From assembly GCA_050699715.1 (NCBI GenBank), contig JBOHFR010000004.1:1-64000 (forward strand): a stretch of DNA of 64,000 nucleotides, in the 5' to 3' direction. This stretch comes from GCA-003244245 sp050699715. GTDB lineage: Bacteria; Actinomycetota; Actinomycetes; Mycobacteriales; Pseudonocardiaceae. Below are positions 34,434 to 42,852 of the stretch, in pieces; positions within the stretch are counted from its first letter, which is position 1; the number at the start of each line of letters is the position of its first letter. The notes under the pieces are model-generated. The model had not been told where the DNA came from. It saw only the letters and a list, made by a program, of their open reading frames with translations, and searched no databases. A program made the position numbers and the translations under genes.

Positions 34434-35393
34434 ATGACGAGCCTGGGCGAGGAGCTACGGCTGCTGCGGCACGGCCGAGACTGGCGCGGCAGGGCCCGGG
34501 TGCCACGCTCGGCACAGCGCTGGGAGCTGCCGGAGGCTGGGGACGACTTCCCCACCGCATGGGCCCGCACCGCCCCGGTGCGAGCACTTCGTAGCGCCCT
34601 GCAGCAGGGGGTGCTCAAACCGGTGATCTGGAGCCAGACCCAGCCGATGGTACACGGCCAGGAATACCTGGACAGCGTCCGCGGCCCGGCCATCTTCGTC
34701 GCCAATCACTCCAGCCACCTGGACACCCCGTTGGTCCTGGGCGCGCTACCACGCCGGATCACCGAGAATCTCGCGGTCGGGGCAGCCGCCGACTACTTCT
34801 TCGACTCCCGGGCGCTCGCCACGGCCACCACCTTGCTGTTCAACGCGTTTCCCGTGGAGCGGCGCGGATCTCGACGGGGCCGCAGCCTGGCCGCCGAGTT
34901 GGTCGAGGACGGCTGGAGCTTGCTGCTGTACCCCGAGGGCGGCCGCACCGTAGACGGCTGGCTCACCGCGTTCAAGCTGGGTGCCGCGCAACTGTGCGCG
35001 ATGAAGGGGGTGCCCGCGGTGCCGATCGCGCTGCGCGGCACGTTCGCAGCGATGCCGCGTGGCCGCCGCTGGCCGCGCCCCGGCAGGCCGCAGGTCACCG
35101 TCCGGATCGGGCGACCGCTGCGCATCGGGGCGGACGAGTCCGTGCCCGAGTTCCGTACCAGGCTGGTGCGCGCGGTGGCCACGCTCTGGGCCGAAGACGA
35201 TCTTGGCTGGTATCGCGCCCTGCGGGCGGCCGCCGAGGACTCACTGGCGCTACCCACCGGCTCGCGCAGCGTACTCCCCTCCACCGCGTCCGGCCAGCCC
35301 ACGCAGGACAACGACATGGCGCCGTGGCGCCGGGTCTGGGAGGCCACCCGGCCCCCCGCCGATGACGGTCCCCGCCAAGTCTGGGCGGACTGA
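34434..35393 (+). CDS. PlsC-type lysophospholipid acyltransferase
   Basis: 319 residues with the acyltransferase motif I NHSSHLDTP (H-x4-D), motif II-like FPVERRGSRRGR, motif III YPEGGRTVDGW and motif IV VPAVPIALRG. Such enzymes transfer acyl chains to glycerol phosphates or alcohols at the membrane. It starts 10 bp after larA and is the last gene of the plus-strand run, which argues that the cluster makes an acylated lipid. The C-terminus after residue 280 is disordered. Confidence 0.85.
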   Translation: MTSLGEELRLLRHGRDWRGRARVPRSAQRWELPEAGDDFPTAWARTAPVRALRSALQQGVLKPVIWSQTQPMVHGQEYLDSVRGPAIFVANHSSHLDTPLVLGALPRRITENLAVGAAADYFFDSRALATATTLLFNAFPVERRGSRRGRSLAAELVEDGWSLLLYPEGGRTVDGWLTAFKLGAAQLCAMKGVPAVPIALRGTFAAMPRGRRWPRPGRPQVTVRIGRPLRIGADESVPEFRTRLVRAVATLWAEDDLGWYRALRAAAEDSLALPTGSRSVLPSTASGQPTQDNDMAPWRRVWEATRPPADDGPRQVWAD

Positions 35394-35404
35394 CGCAGGC
35401 TGAC

Positions 35405-35671
35405 TCAGGCGCCACCGCCCTTGGGCAGCGACTCGTAGATCTCCTTGCACTCCGGGCATACCGGGGAACCCGGCTTGGCCGCACGAGTCACTGGGAACAC
35501 CTCGCCGCACAAGGCCACCACCCGTGAGCCCATCACCGCGCTTTCGGCGATCTTGTCTTTGCGCACGTAGTGGAACATCTTGGGCGTGTCGTTGCCGGTG
35601 GTGTCGGTCCCTTCGGGGCGGGTGTCGACATCGGGCAACGTTTGAGTCAGCGTGCTCACAGTGTCCATCAT
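35405..35671 (-). CDS. DUF3039 protein
   Basis: About 88 residues. FHYVRKDKIAESAVMGSRVV followed by ALCGEVF and CPECKEIYESLP is diagnostic of DUF3039, a small actinobacterial family with three or four cysteines that may bind zinc. The start is ambiguous among two adjacent ATG codons (35671, 35668) and one further upstream, because the region contains a direct repeat of GTCCATCATGCCGCAG. It is convergent with the acyltransferase gene. Confidence 0.85.
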   Translation of the reverse strand: MMDTVSTLTQTLPDVDTRPEGTDTTGNDTPKMFHYVRKDKIAESAVMGSRVVALCGEVFPVTRAAKPGSPVCPECKEIYESLPKGGGA

Positions 35672-35697
35672 GCCGCAGGGTCCATCATGCCGCAGCA

Positions 35698-36543
35698 TCA
35701 GCCGGCGTGGATGACCGTACCCACGTGCTCTCCCCGCAGTGCCTTGATGATGTTGCCGGGAATGAGCCCGTTGATGATCTGGATCTGCTTTTGGTGCTTG
35801 GCGTGTGCCATGAGTTGGAGTACCAGTGGGTCAACGGGGAGGGTGTCAAGCTCGCGGGCGAGTAGCTCGGCGGCACTGGCTCGGGGGATGAGCTCAGGTG
35901 TGCTGCCGTTGGTTGCTGCGGGGTCGCTGGCGAGCACACCCTCGACGTCTTTGGCGTAGATGAGTCGGGCGGCACCGTAGGCATCGGCGAGCAGGAAGGC
36001 TCCGGTGTCCGTGCGGTGCGGTGGGATCTTGCCCACCTCGGGGGGAAACTCGTAGAGGCCATAGGGCGGGTAGCCGTTGGATACCGCAGCCCGGCTGGCC
36101 ATCAGGTGCACGGCGAGTTGATGGGCGATCGCGGCGTGCGGGAGGTAGGATACGCCTTGCTCGGCGAGCAGGGCGGCGATGAGGTGCCCGTTCTGCTCAG
36201 CCTCGACGGAGGCTAGCGCGGCCAGCACACCAGTGGGCAAACCGAGGTCGAGCCCGACCCCGAGCACATGGCGGCTCCGGATACCCCCTCCAGCGAGGAT
36301 GAGCAGCCGATGCTCCGGCAACGCCGCACGCAGCTGCGCCACGACTACCATGACCGCGTCGGGGCCCTTGTCCATGATCGAGCGCCCGCCGATCACGACG
36401 ACGTTCAGCCACGGCAACAGCGGGATCACCGGGCGATCGACAGACCGGAGGAGCTCGCGGTCGAGCAAGGTCTGGCGCATCAGCGCCGAGGGCACGTCTT
36501 TGGCCGCGAAGGAGGGCTCGGGGTGCGAGAGGGTACTGGCCAT
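35698..36543 (-). CDS. mosA: Molybdenum/tungsten storage protein alpha subunit (MosA-like)
   Basis: 281 residues of the amino-acid-kinase/UMP-kinase fold, colinear with Azotobacter MosA: LLPWLNVVVIGGRSIMDKG, LPEHRLLILAGGGIRSRHV, GLDLGLPTGVLA, QNGHLIAALLAEQGVSYLPH, PPHRTDTGAFLLADAYGAA and GNIIKALRGEHVGTVIHAG. In MoSto, alpha and beta subunits form a cage that packs up to about a hundred Mo or W atoms as polyoxometalate, with ATP hydrolysis. ATG 36543 follows GGAGAGAACAACC. It lies 33 bp downstream of mosB. No nitrogenase gene is in the window, so the stored metal presumably serves molybdoenzymes elsewhere. Confidence 0.9.
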   Translation of the reverse strand: MASTLSHPEPSFAAKDVPSALMRQTLLDRELLRSVDRPVIPLLPWLNVVVIGGRSIMDKGPDAVMVVVAQLRAALPEHRLLILAGGGIRSRHVLGVGLDLGLPTGVLAALASVEAEQNGHLIAALLAEQGVSYLPHAAIAHQLAVHLMASRAAVSNGYPPYGLYEFPPEVGKIPPHRTDTGAFLLADAYGAARLIYAKDVEGVLASDPAATNGSTPELIPRASAAELLARELDTLPVDPLVLQLMAHAKHQKQIQIINGLIPGNIIKALRGEHVGTVIHAG

Positions 36544-36576
36544 GGTTGTTCTCTCCGGTGGCTGGCGCAGCGGCGC

Positions 36577-37395
36577 TCACGCCGCTGAGATGATCGTGCC
36601 GACGTGCTCGCCGGCCAACGCGCGCCTGATCAAGCCGGGCCGTAGCCCATTGATGACCTGGACCGACTTGACGTGCCGGGCACGGCGCATCAGCTCCAGC
36701 ACCGGGCGCTCAATGACCAGATCCGGCAGATCCCGAGCGATCAACTCCTCGACGGTGATCTCCGGGATCAGCGTGGCGCTCGGGTCGGTCTTCGGATTGG
36801 CCGTGTACAACCCGTCCTCGTCTTTCACGAAGATCATGTTGCGACAGCCGTAAACCTCCGCGACGAGATAACACCCGGCATCCGTGCGGTACGGCGGTAT
36901 CACCCCTTCGCTGGGCACGTGCTGCCACATGTCATAGGGAGGCATCCCCGAGAAGATCGCCGCACCGCACCCGGCGAGATACAACGGCAGCGCACCGAAC
37001 GCCGACCCGCCCACCACCGGCACACCGTGCCGGGCCATCAGATACCCCAGCATCTGGGCGTTCTGATCGGCCACCGCGGCCCCCACGTCGGTCAGCACTC
37101 CAGTCGGCAAGCTGAGCCCGGCGGCCAGAGCGTACGCATGCCGGGCCCGCGTACCGGCACCAGTGCCAATGAGGATCTGATGGCTTCGCTTGACCGCCAC
37201 CAACTCCGCCACCACCGGATACACCGCCGCCCTACCTCGGTCGATCAAACTCTGACCACCGATCTTCAACACACTCACCTCGGGCAAAATGGCGTAATCG
37301 GGCGCCTCGCCACTTGCTCGCATAAGCTCCACATCGCTCAATGACCGATTCATCAACAACGATTCCAATGACGTTCTACTCACGACATCGGTCAT
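36577..37395 (-). CDS. mosB: Molybdenum/tungsten storage protein beta subunit (MosB-like)
   Basis: 272 residues, colinear with Azotobacter MosB: SLESLLMNRSLSD, VLKIGGQSLIDRGRAAVYPV, ILIGTGAGTRARHAYALAAG, FSGMPPYDMW, GVIPPYRTDAGCYL and MIFVKDEDGLYTANPKTD. The last runs almost unchanged and contributes to ATP binding and cage lining. ATG 37395 follows GGGGGAGGATCAC. It is first in a two-gene operon with mosA. Paired mosAB is known mainly from diazotrophs and other proteobacteria; its presence here is unusual. Confidence 0.92.
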   Translation of the reverse strand: MTDVVSRTSLESLLMNRSLSDVELMRASGEAPDYAILPEVSVLKIGGQSLIDRGRAAVYPVVAELVAVKRSHQILIGTGAGTRARHAYALAAGLSLPTGVLTDVGAAVADQNAQMLGYLMARHGVPVVGGSAFGALPLYLAGCGAAIFSGMPPYDMWQHVPSEGVIPPYRTDAGCYLVAEVYGCRNMIFVKDEDGLYTANPKTDPSATLIPEITVEELIARDLPDLVIERPVLELMRRARHVKSVQVINGLRPGLIRRALAGEHVGTIISAA

Positions 37396-37562
37396 GTGAT
37401 CCTCCCCCGCGTTACCACGACTGATTACCGACCCTAGACGCGACCACACTCACGGAGGTAAGATCCAATCTATCAGCTCCACCCCGGACCTGCGGAGACC
37501 CCCGCGGCAATTCACCGCGTTAGCGGATACCGGCCACGGCATAACCCGCTACACCGGCGTTA

Positions 37563-37907
37563 TCAACCAGACGAGTGGTCTTTACTCTCGAGTTCGCGGC
37601 CCCGGAGGTCGCGCTCCCGCAGGTCCTGCCCCAGCCTGTTGACGTGCTCGGCCTTACGGGGGGCACGGTCATTGGCAATGAGCACCGCCATCCACGGAAG
37701 TGGCACCGAGAGGACGACGAAAGTCAGCGCAAGCCACCAGGTTTGATAGAAGACGCCAGCCAGGGCCAGGCACGGGATGCGGGCCGACATCAGGATCGCG
37801 TATTTGCGTCGACGGGTGGCGTATTGCTCGGCGTAAGACAGCTCCGCCGCCGTAATGAGAATAGCGGCATCGCCTCGTCGGCTACCTTCCGCCCGGGGGA
37901 AGGGCAT
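37563..37907 (-). CDS. DUF3099 membrane protein
   Basis: 114 residues with two hydrophobic helices (LMSARIPCLALAGVFY and WLALTFVVLSVPLPWMAVL) and the DUF3099 pattern ITAAE...YATRRRKYAILMSARI...IANDRAPRK. It is a small actinobacterial membrane protein of unknown role. Its ATG overlaps the stop of the preceding gene by one base, so the two form an operon. Confidence 0.85.
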   Translation of the reverse strand: MPFPRAEGSRRGDAAILITAAELSYAEQYATRRRKYAILMSARIPCLALAGVFYQTWWLALTFVVLSVPLPWMAVLIANDRAPRKAEHVNRLGQDLRERDLRGRELESKDHSSG

Positions 37908-38479
37908 CAGATGTCGATGCCGACTAGGCCCATGACCTCGGTGCGCCAGTCCTGGTAGGTGGTGGACACGCTGACCCGTTCCTGCGGGTTGCGGTGGGGG
38001 TGCGTACCGTCGTCGCCCAGCGCGTAGTGCACGATCTCCTGATCGCTACACTGGTTGCTGACCACCTTAACGTCGACGTGTCTGGCGGCGAGCTCAGCCC
38101 TGGTGGCGTGCGCGAGCACATGAAGCAGCGCCAGGCGGGATCGCTGATCGTCGGGCAGCGATCCCTCATCCGGGGTGTTGCCCGACACCAGCACCACCGT
38201 CGCCCCGGGCGCCAGCACCGGGAGCACCCGGTCGACCGCGCTGAAGCGGGCCAGCAGGCCTGCGGTCAGGAACGAGCCGACGCGCGCGACCGCGGTGCGG
38301 CCATCGGGGTGGATGGTGACCGGCAGCTGAATGTAGAAGTCGAGCCCGTCACCGCCCGGCTCACCCGGCAACGCCTCGGGGTCGGTGATGATCACCGGGT
38401 CGGCGCCCGCGTCCTTCAGCAACTCAGAAAGCCGTTGCGCCCGGTCGGCAGATCCGCTCAGCAGCCCGATAGACGTCAT
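37907..38479 (-). CDS. Hypothetical protein
   Basis: 190 residues, not recognised. It begins MTSIGLLSGSADRAQRLSEL, with alternating strands and helices like a Rossmann or receiver-like fold, and contains VLPVLAPGATVVLVSGN in the centre. The C-terminus is a basic, hydrophilic tail ending QDWRTEVMGLVGIDI. ATG 38479 follows GGAGGAGAGTCG. It is translationally coupled to DUF3099, but no pathway is suggested. Confidence 0.6.
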   Translation of the reverse strand: MTSIGLLSGSADRAQRLSELLKDAGADPVIITDPEALPGEPGGDGLDFYIQLPVTIHPDGRTAVARVGSFLTAGLLARFSAVDRVLPVLAPGATVVLVSGNTPDEGSLPDDQRSRLALLHVLAHATRAELAARHVDVKVVSNQCSDQEIVHYALGDDGTHPHRNPQERVSVSTTYQDWRTEVMGLVGIDI

Positions 38480-38622
38480 CGACTCTCCTCCAGTGCGTGT
38501 GCACCACTCGGTCGACTGAGTCACCGTCGTAGGGTCATCGTAGAGCCGGTGGCAGCACCTGACGAGAGTTCCGGGGGGTTTGCGGACAGCGGGTCCCCCG
38601 AACGGGGCTGGCGCGCACCTCT

Positions 38623-38652
38623 CGGCCCCGGCGTTGTGCCACGCCGGGGCCG
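38623..38652 (-). terminator. Hairpin terminator after the phasin-like gene
   Basis: CGGCCCCGGCGT (38623-38634) pairs perfectly with 38641-38652 around a 6-nt loop, 31 bp beyond the stop of the minus-strand phasin-like gene. It probably ends the phasin/PHA transcription unit. Confidence 0.65.
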
Positions 38653-38683
38653 GGGAGGCTTTAGGTCCCCAGATCCAGTGGGT

Positions 38684-38980
38684 TCAGCTCTTCTTCGCGG
38701 CCACGTCCTTGACGCCATCGTAGGAGCCCCGCTCCGGGGTCGCTTCCTTGACGACTTCGTGCGTCATATGAGCAACTTTGTGCTCGGCCCACGTGCTGAT
38801 GGCCAGCCAATCTTTGATGAACTCCTGCTGGCGCACCAGCACGTGGTGCCAGAAGTGGAACGTCTTGTCCACAAGCTCCTCAGCCTCGTGCAACTTGGCC
38901 TCCCAGATCTTCTGGGGCCAGATGAAGGCTTCCGAACCGCGGTAGTCGGAGTTGGTCATGGTCTCCTGGGACGTAAGCAT
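38684..38980 (-). CDS. Phasin-like small helical protein
   Basis: 98 residues, almost entirely helical and charged: AFIWPQKIWEAKLHEAEELVDKTF, QEFIKDWLAISTWAEHKVAHM. Its position next to a PHA synthase and an XRE regulator, and its amphipathic helices, suggest a granule-coating phasin (PhaP-like), but I see no conserved family motif. ATG 38980 is preferred: GGAAGGG lies about 7 bases upstream of it, too close to the ATG codons before it. Confidence 0.5.
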   Translation of the reverse strand: MLTSQETMTNSDYRGSEAFIWPQKIWEAKLHEAEELVDKTFHFWHHVLVRQQEFIKDWLAISTWAEHKVAHMTHEVVKEATPERGSYDGVKDVAAKKS

Positions 38981-39085
38981 CGTCATCCCTTCCTTAAAGC
39001 TCATCGGGTACGCTCACCAAAGTAAGCGCGTTTGATAAGTATGTCAAGCGCCGCCGCGATCAAGCACTGCCGTGGTTCTGCACTG

Positions 39086-39463
39086 CTACCGGGTTGTCCC
39101 CTCGATGAAACTGCGGTATACCCCGAGCAGCGCTGCTCGCTGGGCCTCGGTGAGCCTCGGGTCGCCACGGATGCTGTCCTCCGTGCTGGCGGCTGGCGGG
39201 TCGGCGAGGCCGTCGGCGGCCACTTCCTGCGTCCACCCCGCCTTGGCCAGTAGCTGTTCGGTGGTCAGCCCCAGCCCGTCAGCGATGGCCCGCAGCACCG
39301 TGAGCGACGGCTGATGCAGGCCGCGCTCAATCTGACTGAGGTAGGCGTTGGAGATCCGGGTCAGGGCCGCCATCTCGCGCAGAGACAGGTCGGCCAGCTG
39401 CCGCTGGGCCCGGATGAACGCTCCTAGCGCACTGAGCTGGGCTTGCCAGGGGTTAGCACTCAT
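39086..39463 (-). CDS. XRE-family regulator of the PHA locus
   Basis: 125 residues. The N-terminal 70 are a classical XRE helix-turn-helix (LREMAALTRISNAYLSQIERGLHQPSLTVLRAIA). The remainder is a short helical region with PRLTEAQRAALLGVYRSF. It starts 4 bp after the phaC stop on the same strand, and the phasin-like gene follows. It probably controls polyhydroxyalkanoate synthesis or granule proteins; no operator is identified. Confidence 0.8.
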   Translation of the reverse strand: MSANPWQAQLSALGAFIRAQRQLADLSLREMAALTRISNAYLSQIERGLHQPSLTVLRAIADGLGLTTEQLLAKAGWTQEVAADGLADPPAASTEDSIRGDPRLTEAQRAALLGVYRSFIEGTTR

Positions 39464-39467
39464 CGCT

Positions 39468-41225
39468 TCAGTTCTCGCGCACGTAACCACCAGGGGCGGC
39501 TTCTAGCGGCGGGTGCATGGTGCTGCCCATCGGCGGCGGCTTCCGCCGCCGTCCGGCATGCTCGGCGATCCACGGCGTCCAGTCCTCCCACCACGACTTA
39601 GCGACCTCGGTAGCCTGCTGGCGCCACACCTGCGGGTCCTCGGGCAGCGTGTCCGCCGAGCCAACCCAGTACTTGGACTTCGGGTTCGGCGGGTTGACCA
39701 CACCAGCGATATGCCCGGCGTTGGACAGCATGAACCGTACAGTGCCGCCAACGAGCCGGGCACTCGCATAGACTGCCTTCCACAGCGCGATGTGGTCGTT
39801 CTCGGCGGAGACGAAGTAGCTGTCCTGACTGATTCGGGCAAGGTCCAGCCGCTGCCCGGCCAACTCAAGCTCACCTTTCGCCAGCCGGTTCTCTACGTAC
39901 AGAGACCGCAGGTACTCGGTCTGCATCGCCGCAGGCATACGTGTGGAATCGGAGTTCCAGCTCAGAATGTCGAAGGGCGCTGGCTCCTCCCCCAGCAGCC
40001 AGTTGTTGACTACGTAGTTCCACACCAGATCCCTGGCCCGCATCAGGTTGAACGTGGTGGCCATGTTGTCTGCCGGCAGGTAGCCCGTGCGTGCCATGAT
40101 GCGGTCCAGCCGCCTGACGGTGGCTTCGTCGGTGAACACGCCGAGCTGGCCAGGCACAGTGAAGTCGAGCAGGGTGTTCATCACGGTCAGCGAGCGGACC
40201 CGGTCCTCCCCTCGGGCCGCGAGCCAGGCCACCATAGCCACGGCCATGGTGCCGCCAAGGCACAGCCCGGCCAGGTTAGTCCGCTGGGCCTCGGTGATCT
40301 CCTCGACGACCTCTAGCGCGGCCAGCGACCCCTCCCGCAAGTAATCGCTCATGGTGAGGTTGGCCAGGGTCTCATCCGGGTTCCGGTAGCTGATCATGAA
40401 ACAGGTATGTCCGTGCTGCACGGCCCACTCCACCAGGCTCTTCCCCGAAGCGAGATCCATGATGTAGTACTTGTTGATCCACGGTGGGCTGAACAGCAAC
40501 GGAACCGCGTGCACGGTCTCGGTCTGCGGCTCGTACTGGATCAGCTCGATCAGCCGGTTGCGGAACACGACGCTGCCCGGTGTGGCGGCCAGCTCGTGAC
40601 CGGGACGGAACTGGCCCGGGGTGACCTGGCGGGGCATGCCCTTGTTGGTCGCCATGTCGCGGAGCGCATTGTTGGCGCCGCGCACCAGGCTGAGGCCTCC
40701 AGTCTCCAACGCCTTCTTCAGCGCCACCGGGTTGGTCAGGAGCCAATTGGTCGGCGCGGCGGCGTCGACCAATTGGCGTAACGCGAAATCGGCCTTGCGC
40801 CGGGTGAGCGCATCCAGATCCGCTTGCGCCAGCAGGTCCCGCAGAAAGTTCTCGAACAGCGCGTACTGCTGGCGCACCAGGTAGAATAGCGGGTTGTTGG
40901 TCCAGGCCGGATCGGAGAACCGCGGATCCTTGCCAGGCTCGAGCGGACCTTCCTGGTCCAACCCCATGCCGCGAAGCGTCGCGATCACCGCAGCCTGGGT
41001 GCTGCGCATGCCATACTCCATCGCCAACCGAGACAACGCCGCCGGGTTCCAGGCGACCGACATCGCCAACCTGCCCAGTGCCAGCCCCAGCCCGGCTGGG
41101 TCCAGCTCGGCGGTCGCGAAGTCGATACCGAGCAGCGACCGGATCGACGCGGCAAGGTCAACGGCGTCCTGGCGTACCTCGTCCAGTTCGAAGCCTAGGC
41201 GAGGTACGCCAGTAGACGGAGTCAC
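39468..41225 (-). CDS. phaC: Class I polyhydroxyalkanoate synthase
   Basis: 585 residues from GTG 41225, close to Ralstonia PhaC (589). The alpha/beta-hydrolase lipase-like box with catalytic cysteine is GLCLGGT; the conserved PPWINKYYIMDL, LSWNSDSTRMPAAM and FMLSNAGHIAGVVNPP are standard, the last containing the catalytic histidine. The enzyme polymerises (R)-3-hydroxyacyl-CoA into storage polyester. GTG 41225 follows a near-perfect GGAGGTGG; an ATG at 41279 with weaker AAGAGG is an alternative. An 11-bp inverted repeat (41171-41211) lies in the 5' coding region. Confidence 0.93.
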   Translation of the reverse strand: MTPSTGVPRLGFELDEVRQDAVDLAASIRSLLGIDFATAELDPAGLGLALGRLAMSVAWNPAALSRLAMEYGMRSTQAAVIATLRGMGLDQEGPLEPGKDPRFSDPAWTNNPLFYLVRQQYALFENFLRDLLAQADLDALTRRKADFALRQLVDAAAPTNWLLTNPVALKKALETGGLSLVRGANNALRDMATNKGMPRQVTPGQFRPGHELAATPGSVVFRNRLIELIQYEPQTETVHAVPLLFSPPWINKYYIMDLASGKSLVEWAVQHGHTCFMISYRNPDETLANLTMSDYLREGSLAALEVVEEITEAQRTNLAGLCLGGTMAVAMVAWLAARGEDRVRSLTVMNTLLDFTVPGQLGVFTDEATVRRLDRIMARTGYLPADNMATTFNLMRARDLVWNYVVNNWLLGEEPAPFDILSWNSDSTRMPAAMQTEYLRSLYVENRLAKGELELAGQRLDLARISQDSYFVSAENDHIALWKAVYASARLVGGTVRFMLSNAGHIAGVVNPPNPKSKYWVGSADTLPEDPQVWRQQATEVAKSWWEDWTPWIAEHAGRRRKPPPMGSTMHPPLEAAPGGYVREN

Positions 41226-41624
41226 GGAGAACCACCTCCACTCGGCGCTCGATGAGGCACCAGTCCTTACCGCTCGCATGGAACAACCTCTTCGCAACCC
41301 TACGGCCTGGCAGGATCCATCGCCGTGCGAGCGGTGCTGAGCCAGGTCACCCGAGGCAGTAGTGCTCGCGACGAGCGCTCCGTCGCCGGCACCGGCCCGC
41401 ACGTGCCACCAATCTGAGAAGTCTCTGAGGGTCCCCTCGGATCGGGCACTTCGCCGGGCACTCGTTCGTCGTGCCAGCTGAGGGCCCGGGAACGGAATCT
41501 GGGCCTCCGACGTTGGACTAGTCATCGCCGCGGGTACCCGATGGCCAGACTCGTGCAACGTCGCGCGCCGATTCGCCGAACGCACCAGAATCGGCACGAG
41601 GATCCGTTGCAGGAAGGAACCTTA
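41226..41624. promoter_or_regulatory. Divergent phaC/sigB intergenic region
   Basis: About 400 bp that must contain the promoters of phaC (minus) and sigB (plus). AGGAAGGAACCTT precedes the sigB ATG. I see no clear -35/-10 pair or known operator. The reading frames that extend into it on both strands lack protein-like composition. Confidence 0.4.
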
Positions 41625-42599
41625 ATGACCGTCGCGCAGATCACCTTCGAACCGGACACTGCACTCGAGGCAGACATTGATGCGCAAAGCCCGGCGGCTG
41701 ACCTGGTCCGGGTTTACCTCAATGGTATCGGGCGCACGGCGCTGCTCAGCGCACAGCAGGAGGTTGAGCTCGCCAAGCGCATCGAGGCCGGCGTGTTTGC
41801 GCGTCACATCCTGGATACCGCGACGCGGATATCGCCAAGCCGGCGGGCCGATCTCACCCGGCTGGTGAGCGACGGTCACAAAGCCAAGGACCACCTGCTG
41901 GAGGCCAACCTGCGGCTAGTGGTGTCACTGGCCAAGCGCTACACCGGCAGAGGAATGCCCCTGCTGGATCTGATCCAGGAGGGCAACCTTGGCCTGATCC
42001 GCGCGGTGGAGAAGTTTGACTACACCAAAGGCTTCAAGTTCTCCACTTATGCCACCTGGTGGATCCGGCAGGCCATCACCCGGGGCATGGCCGACCAAGG
42101 ACGCACCATCCGACTTCCGGTCCACCTCGTGGAGCAAGTGAACAAGCTAGCCCGGATCAAGCGCGACCTGCACCAGCTGCTAGGTCGGGAGGCGACCCAG
42201 CAGGAGCTGGCCGACGAGTCCGGCATCCCGGTGGAGAAGGTGAACGACCTGCTGGATTACTCCCGGGACCCGGTAAGCCTGGACATGCCGGTCGGCGCTG
42301 AGGAGGAGGCGCCGCTAGGCGACTTCATCGAGGACGCCGAGGCCACCGACGCCGAGGCCGCAGTGATCTCTGGGCTGCTGCAGGACGACCTGCACCGGGT
42401 GCTGGCCACTCTCGAAGATCGGGAGCAGAAGGTCATCCGGCTGCGCTATGGCCTCGACGACGGCCAGCCGCACACGCTGGACCAGATCGGCAAGCGTTTT
42501 GGCCTTTCCCGCGAACGGGTGCGTCAGATTGAGCGCGAGGTCATGGCCAAGCTGCGCCACGGAGATCGTGCGGAGCGACTGCGGGCCTACGCCAGCTGA
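41625..42599 (+). CDS. sigB: SigB-type (group 2) sigma-70 factor
   Basis: 324 residues with region 1.2 (DLVRVYLNGIGRTALLSAQQ), region 2 (NLRLVVSLAKRYTGRGMPLL, EKFDYTKGFKFSTYATWWIR), region 3 and region 4 (GKRFGLSRERVRQIEREVM). The long acidic N-terminus of essential SigA is absent, so this is the SigB-like stationary-phase/stress factor. It lies 1.2 kb from ideR, as in mycobacteria. ATG 41625 is preferred because of its strong ribosome-binding site. Confidence 0.9.
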   Translation: MTVAQITFEPDTALEADIDAQSPAADLVRVYLNGIGRTALLSAQQEVELAKRIEAGVFARHILDTATRISPSRRADLTRLVSDGHKAKDHLLEANLRLVVSLAKRYTGRGMPLLDLIQEGNLGLIRAVEKFDYTKGFKFSTYATWWIRQAITRGMADQGRTIRLPVHLVEQVNKLARIKRDLHQLLGREATQQELADESGIPVEKVNDLLDYSRDPVSLDMPVGAEEEAPLGDFIEDAEATDAEAAVISGLLQDDLHRVLATLEDREQKVIRLRYGLDDGQPHTLDQIGKRFGLSRERVRQIEREVMAKLRHGDRAERLRAYAS

Positions 42600-42852
42600 C
42601 TGGCGCACGTGACGTCAGCGCGTCACCGCTCGAATGGCGGCATTGACGCCGCCGCCTCGGACCGGCCACGATCCCCACTGTCAGCTCAACATTACGACGC
42701 AGACCGCACTGAACTACGACCACACTAGGACGCAGACCACGCGACGTCAGGCTCCGGCTGTCGCGCGCCGCGGAAGGTCGGGCTCGTCGGGGTCCGGCCT
42801 TCCGACCCGAGGGAGACTCGTGCCTCAGAGCCAGGGTGCCTCGGGTCTAGCT

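Noticed and set aside
41171..41211. An 11-bp perfect inverted repeat as an operator or terminator
   Set aside because: It lies inside the conserved start of phaC and can be explained by coding constraints; no independent evidence for regulation.
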